Positions 59,230 to 64,000 of a stretch of DNA of 64,000 nucleotides are shown here, piece by piece (position 1 is the stretch's first letter; each line of letters begins with the position of its first letter). Source of the DNA: Lasioglossum baleicum (Eukaryota; Arthropoda; Insecta; Hymenoptera; Halictidae); contig NC_134948.1 of the NCBI RefSeq assembly GCF_051020765.1, forward strand, positions 2,286,501 to 2,350,500, in the 5' to 3' direction. A program made the translations under genes and the position numbers. Under the pieces are notes generated by a model. The model did no database searches and was not told where the DNA came from. It saw only the letters and a program-made list of their open reading frames with translations.

Positions 59230-62197
59230 TCAATAGTTGCTGACTCTTTGATAGCTCTGTGGTGGGAACGCAGATTTTGCGAATGCGGATTGCGGCGCTT
59301 GATAAGGCAGTCCTGGGCCAGGCAGCACTTGAGATGCGGGAGAATTGTATTGTCCCACATTGTACGGGATTTGGCCGGTCGGTCCAGCGTAGGCTGCAAC
59401 AGAAAGTCGTGTCCACAAAAATTAAAAAGAATGTCTGCCAAAAAATAAATATATAAAGCTGGTCTGAAATGCTGAGTACGAATATTTTGCAAGGAATGGT
59501 TGGATAATTGAAACGTCAATTAAAAGTGTTATTCGCGCGAGAAATCCTATCGGTTTAAATCCGACACTCGATCTTCACGGTGCCGAGGAAGGTGTCGAAA
59601 TGCTTAAGCCGCTTTTGGGAGCGGGACTCGAGTTAAAGCGGAACAAAAGGAACCGGTTCTTCTCCGTCACTTCCTCCGACTATCGTTTAATCCTTCAATT
59701 ACGATTTAAAAAAATTGCCATCGATTTCAGAAGTTGAAATACTAAGAAAATTGAAGACTTATAATTGATCGTTTCTGTTCACCGACAGCAAAATAAAATT
59801 TTAATTGCCGCAGAGATTTAATTAACAAATCGCTGAAAGTCCTCGAGGTCGTTCACAGAAGTCCCCGTTTGACCCACGGCGACCCCGTTTAATATTCGTG
59901 ACGAAGAATGGCTAATTCTCGATTATAGTCTCAACGATTAGTGTCTCTGCAGGCCATTCCCACAAGAACAATCGAACGATTAAGCTGTTGAGCAACAGTC
60001 TGACTGTTGCATCGCATTACGCTGTCACAAATGTATCCATATCTAGCCAATGGTTAAATGTTACCGTCTGTAAAAACCGATGCTATTGTCGCACGAGTAT
60101 CGTTTAAATATTTGTCTAGGCTGTCAATCTTCCCACGAAATAAACATAAAGTAACCAAATAAAAATTTTGATCGTCTACAATAATTTTAATAAATTATGA
60201 ATAATATATTTCACCTGCTTATTTAAAATCTTCGCACAAAATAAACATAAAGGAACCAATTAAAAATTTTGTTCTTCTACAACAATTTTAATAAATTATG
60301 AATTATAAATTTTACCTACTTATTTTTAAAAAATGCTTATGGCGATCACGGATTGCTGGAGATTCCGAATAGAAATATTTCCCAGGTTCCGTCGACCCGA
60401 ACATTGGCTTTGAAAAATTGTTCAAGGAGTACCCGGAGGCGTGAACTTACCTTGGCCTCCGACTTCCGGTTTAAACTCCTGGGCATACTTGAACGCCCTG
60501 GCTTCGGCCTCGGCCAACTCCGCCAACCTGGCGGCCTTCAGGGCAGCCACTTCCGGCGTGTCAATTACCGTGCCATCTTCAGCGAGAGGAGCGGGAACGA
60601 AGGGAGTAGGCTTCGCGGTAGCAGCATAGTTTTGTGGACCAACATAGTTGGCGTTGTTGCTATACTGGGGCTGGTAGGCTACCGGGCTAGGCTGGCTGTA
60701 CGATGGAGCCTGGACTGCAATTTTGATAAAAAATTATGCGACTTCGAGCAGCCAATCCTTTTTCTATTTACCAATTATCGTGGACCAGGTCCTAAAATCC
60801 CAGAAGACCACGGCGGGTTGGAGATGTAGCTAATTTAGACAAGACTTAGCAGCCATCCACGATAGCTAGCCTAGACGTAGCCGAGGCTTTGCAGAAATTC
60901 AGCAACCCTCATAATGGGTAGCCTAGACCTAGACCAGGCTTTGTAGAAATTTAGCCAACCTTCATAATGGGAAGCCTAGACCTCGATCAGACTTTGCAGA
61001 AATTTAGCAGTCCCCATCATAGCTAGCCTAGACGTAGCCAAGGCTTTGTAAAAACTTAGCAACCCCCATCATAGCTAGCCTAGACCTAAACCAGGCTTTA
61101 TAGAAATTTAGCAACCCCCATCATAGCTAGCCTAGGCCTAGACCAGGCTTTGCCAAGATTTAGCAATCCCCATCATAGCTAGCCTAGACGTAGCCGAGGC
61201 TTTGTAAAAATTTAGGCAACCCTTATAATAGCTAGTCTAAAACTAGACCAGGCTTTGTAGAAATTTAGCAACCCCCATCATAGCTAGCCTAGGCCTAGAT
61301 CAGGCTTTGTAGAAATTTGGCAACCCCCACCATAGCTAGCCTAGGCCTCATCGAGTCCTAATAACGTTCACTATTCCCACTATTCCCCTGTGTCCTCACT
61401 ATACTATCACTATACCCCCAATCAATTTACCTGGAGCAGACTGGTAAACAGGAGCCTGAGACTGATAGCTCGGTTGCCTCAGATAGGTCGGAGCAGTAGG
61501 CTGCGCGGAGGCATAGTTGTAAGCTTGCGATGGAATCTGAGGACTGTATTCAGCAGTTTGAGGTTGATTCTTGGCTTCCTCCGCAGCTCTGGCAGCTGCT
61601 CGAGCAAACTCTGCGAAGTGAGCAGCTTTGGCTTGAGCCACTTCCGGCGTGTCGATTACGTTTCCGTCTTGACCAACCGGAGCAGGGGGCGCGAACCTTT
61701 GAGGCAGAGGCTGGGCATGAACATGGGGCTCGCCGTAGCTCGGGGGACTCACGTAACCGGCCCTGCAGCTCGCTACCACGGCGAACAAAATGATCTGCAA
61801 TTATAAAATACACAATCCTTAAACTAAATGTATCTATTTAGAATACCGTTTATTTTTTTTAAATAGTGTACCAGTGTTCTACACCATCGACGCCTCAATC
61901 AAAACATTTCACATCTCTCCGAAACGAAATTACAACGGAAAAAATGCTAGCGGAGGAGGAGGAGAATTTTTCGAAAAGGAGAACCGAATGAATCGATGAA
62001 TGGCCGGTTGCGTTAGGTGGTCTGATTGGCCGTCGCTGCGTGGGCCGTTTCTCTGACCTGGCCGAGTGACCCGATCTACCCTAACCTTTCACTTTCCTTT
62101 GTTCGCCGGGGGAATTCTGATCGAATCGATCGTGTTCTGCGAGGGAGGAACAGAGTGGGGGGGCCTTAAGAGCCGGGGGACTCACCAAGCCTCTCAT
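59230..62197 (-). CDS. Cuticular protein E, 18-residue-motif family, about 267 aa, four exons
   Basis: Minus-strand exons 62186-62197, 61431-61794, 60451-60714 and 59230-59393 (804 bases). Exon 1 encodes MRGL before GTGAGT. Exon 2 continues [18 protein letters not shown] (signal peptide). Introns 2 and 3 are phase 1 and rejoin cleanly: [13 protein letters not shown] and [11 protein letters not shown]. Motifs begin at residues 47 ([17 protein letters not shown]) and 172 ([17 protein letters not shown]); in the second the usual His is Arg and the tail is [12 protein letters not shown]. Between and after the motifs are long Gln/Pro/Tyr/Ala-rich low-complexity stretches ([25 protein letters not shown]). 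It is the longest gene of the cluster, with the most introns. A structural cuticle role is inferred from the family. Confidence 0.88.
60818..61360. repeat. About 60-bp tandem array in intron 2 of gene E
   Basis: Some nine copies of a unit containing CATCATAGCTAGCCTAGACC, TAGACCAGGCTTTGTAGAAA and TTTAGCAACCCC. It fills most of the 716-bp intron between exons 2 and 3. Confidence 0.9.
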
Positions 62198-62389
62198 GAC
62201 GCCCTGGAAAAGCCGTGAATCGGTCCCTTTCTCTATCGGTCCTCTAACTGCTGGCGGCGGGTCTCTCTACTCCCCTTGGTTCTCCCGGCTCTGACGGATA
62301 AACGGTGACGACGGTTTTCCGCTGGCGTCTGCTACCCGCGTCTGGGCTCGGTCTCGCGTTTTGTGTTCCTGGAGAACGGAGTTGGTACC

Positions 62390-62396
62390 ATTTATA
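62390..62396 (-). promoter_or_regulatory. TATA box of gene E
   Basis: TATAAAT on the minus strand in CCACTATAAATGGTACC, about 195 bases before the ATG, implying a leader of roughly 165 bases. Confidence 0.55.
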
Positions 62397-62399
62397 GTG

Positions 62400-64000
62400 G
62401 TGATCATCCGCCCCCTACCACTGTTGTTGTAGGCCCCGCGACCTGGAGGGGTCCTAGGAGGTGATCGGCTAAACCACGTCGCCTGGGAAGCTCGCCCAGG
62501 AAAAAGGATACTCCCTCCTTTCGGCGTTCTGTCGCCAGGACCTTGGCATTTGAGCGAGGTCCCTGCACTCCAGGACCGGAAGGATATCGATCGGGGCCTC
62601 CAGGCCTCTCCTGCAACCGTGCATGGGAAATTCGACACTTGTGGTCACCACCGGTGGCATGGGGAAACTCGCCCACGTGCCGCTCGTTCACATTAGGCCA
62701 GATTTTTTTAAATTACTGTCTTTTGTCGTTGTGATAACGCGCTGAATGGTCGTTCAAATCCTTCTGTGGAAATAGGATGCACTTTCCGGAGACTGGGACC
62801 ATGATTTGTTCGAAGAAAATTGATAATTCGTATGGGCATCGTATATTGACGATACTATGTTGTATCTAATAGTAAAATATGAAATTCAACTGTTGTATTG
62901 CAAAAGATTAAATTTGATTTGCTTAAGGTGATTTGCTGAAGGTTGAAATTGATTTGCAAAAGGTTGAATTTGATTTGCAAAAATGTGGATTTGCAGTATA
63001 AAACCTGTAAAAGGTTGAAATGTTGAAATTGATTTGCAAAAATGTGAATTTGCAGTATAAAACCTGTAAAAGGTTGAAATGTTGAAATAGATTTGCAAAA
63101 GATAAAATTTTATTTGCAAAAGGTTGAAATTGATTTGCAAAAGGCTAAATTTAATTTGCGTAAAGTTGAAATTGATTTGCAAAAGGTTGAAATTGATTTG
63201 CAAAAGGTTTAATTTGATTTGCAAAAGGTTGAATTTGATTTGAAGAAGGGTGAATTTGGAGTACAAAACCTGTAACACGTTGAAATTGATTTGTAGAAAG
63301 GTGAATGTGGAGTACAAAACCTGTAAAACATTGAAATTGATTTGTAAAAGGGTGAAATTGATTTGCAAAAGAATGAATTTGGAGTACAAAACCAGCAAAA
63401 CGTTGAAATTGATGTGCAAAAAGGTGAGTTTGCAGTACAAAACCTGTGAAAGGTTGAAATGTTGAAATATTCTTGTGATACGTTTCTTAAAAAATTTCAG
63501 GATGACCTTGGTCGACCTCCAAATTGAATTTGAAGAATTTAAGTCGAGCTTCATTTGATTGTTATTTACAAAGGAAACGAATGGACGTTGCTCATGTTTC
63601 AACAGATTGGAGCACAAGGAAACTGTCTTACAGTGTATCTTATTACCGACCAACAATGTCAGTGGATCGAAATGGTAACTAGCACTATTACGATAAACTA
63701 GTTGTTCTGTTCCACGTTGTAACCCACATAAAAATGTATCATTCTGTATCATCATTGTTTCTTGAACTCGTAACACCTTTCCACTTCACAGCGAGATGCA
63801 ATAGAGGAGTTAATTATATTTCTCGCTGTCACTAATATGAGAAATTACACGGCGACTTCGTGCAACACGTGAGAAGCACGTTTCATCATTGCCGAGGAAG
63901 TTACACACGAGACATATTTCTGCGCAATTGGATCTGGGAAAGGGTCCTAATCACGGTGAGAAGATGCATTTACTGCAATTTCTGTCTTGGTTATCTGTAT
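62400..64000. other. Region right of gene E without a supported gene
   Basis: The first 350 bases are GC-rich and may belong to the gene E promoter. A tandem array fills 62906-63475. The 296-codon minus-strand frame (62886-63776) owes its length to that array. Nothing else is recognised up to the window end. Confidence 0.5.
62906..63475. repeat. About 21-bp tandem array (GATTTGCAAAAGGTTGAAAT)
   Basis: About 25 variable copies of GATTTGCAAAAGGTTGAAAT-like units, with interspersed longer units GTATAAAACCTGTAAAAGGT or GTACAAAACCTGTAA. The main period is 21 or a multiple, keeping one minus-strand frame open as LLQINFN-like peptide repeats. Confidence 0.85.

Noticed and set aside
62404..62691. 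Minus-strand frames upstream of gene E read as coding
   Set aside because: GC-rich promoter or leader sequence of gene E; no domain, and the TATA box at 62390-62396 lies at their edge.
62886..63776. 296-codon minus-strand frame rich in LLQINFN repeats
   Set aside because: The length is explained by the 21-bp tandem array. The non-repeat part at its N-terminus has no known domain or signal peptide.

Overview
The window looks like nuclear DNA of an insect, most likely a hymenopteran (the order is inferred from repeat content and protein style, not proven). It has spliced genes with GT-AG introns, signal-peptide microexons, TATA boxes, AATAAA signals and many short inverted-repeat transposon remnants. 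I found no bacterial features, no CRISPR array, no rRNA or tRNA, and no intact transposase.

About half of the window (7945-34121, + strand) is one large gene for a secreted chitin-binding protein of about 1678 residues. I assembled it from six exons. A tiny signal-peptide exon at 7945-8005 is followed by an intron of 16.6 kb. Three short exons then encode the rest of the signal peptide and an N-terminal six-cysteine peritrophin-A (CBM14) domain. Two long exons encode a Ser/Thr/Pro-rich region, two furin-type sites, a very acidic SKEED-rich region, a Thr run and a second six-cysteine chitin-binding domain at the extreme C-terminus. All splice phases agree and the joined frame is open throughout.

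The right half (36.3-62.4 kb) is a cluster of five related small cuticular-protein genes, in order: A (-, 36488-38563), B (+, 44061-44714), C (+, 47977-48975), D (-, 53623-54805) and E (-, 59230-62197). Each encodes two or three copies of the insect cuticular 18-residue-type motif, DGRVxDTPEVAxAKAAH. Each starts with a microexon of 12 or 15 coding bases, then a phase-0 intron, then the rest of the signal peptide. Each has a TATA box upstream. None of these genes is a single open reading frame; they become clear only when the exons are joined. The chitin-binding gene and the cluster probably both serve the chitinous cuticle.

The remaining DNA is intronic or intergenic. It holds non-autonomous inverted-repeat elements: a hAT-type element with an 8-bp target duplication, two piggyBac-type copies at TTAA, several TA-flanked mariner-like foldbacks, and a family with GACTGCGGATC ends. 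It also holds tandem arrays with periods of about 20, 26, 35, 60, 182-200 and 200-207 bp. The first 7.9 kb and the last 1.6 kb contain no gene I can support.
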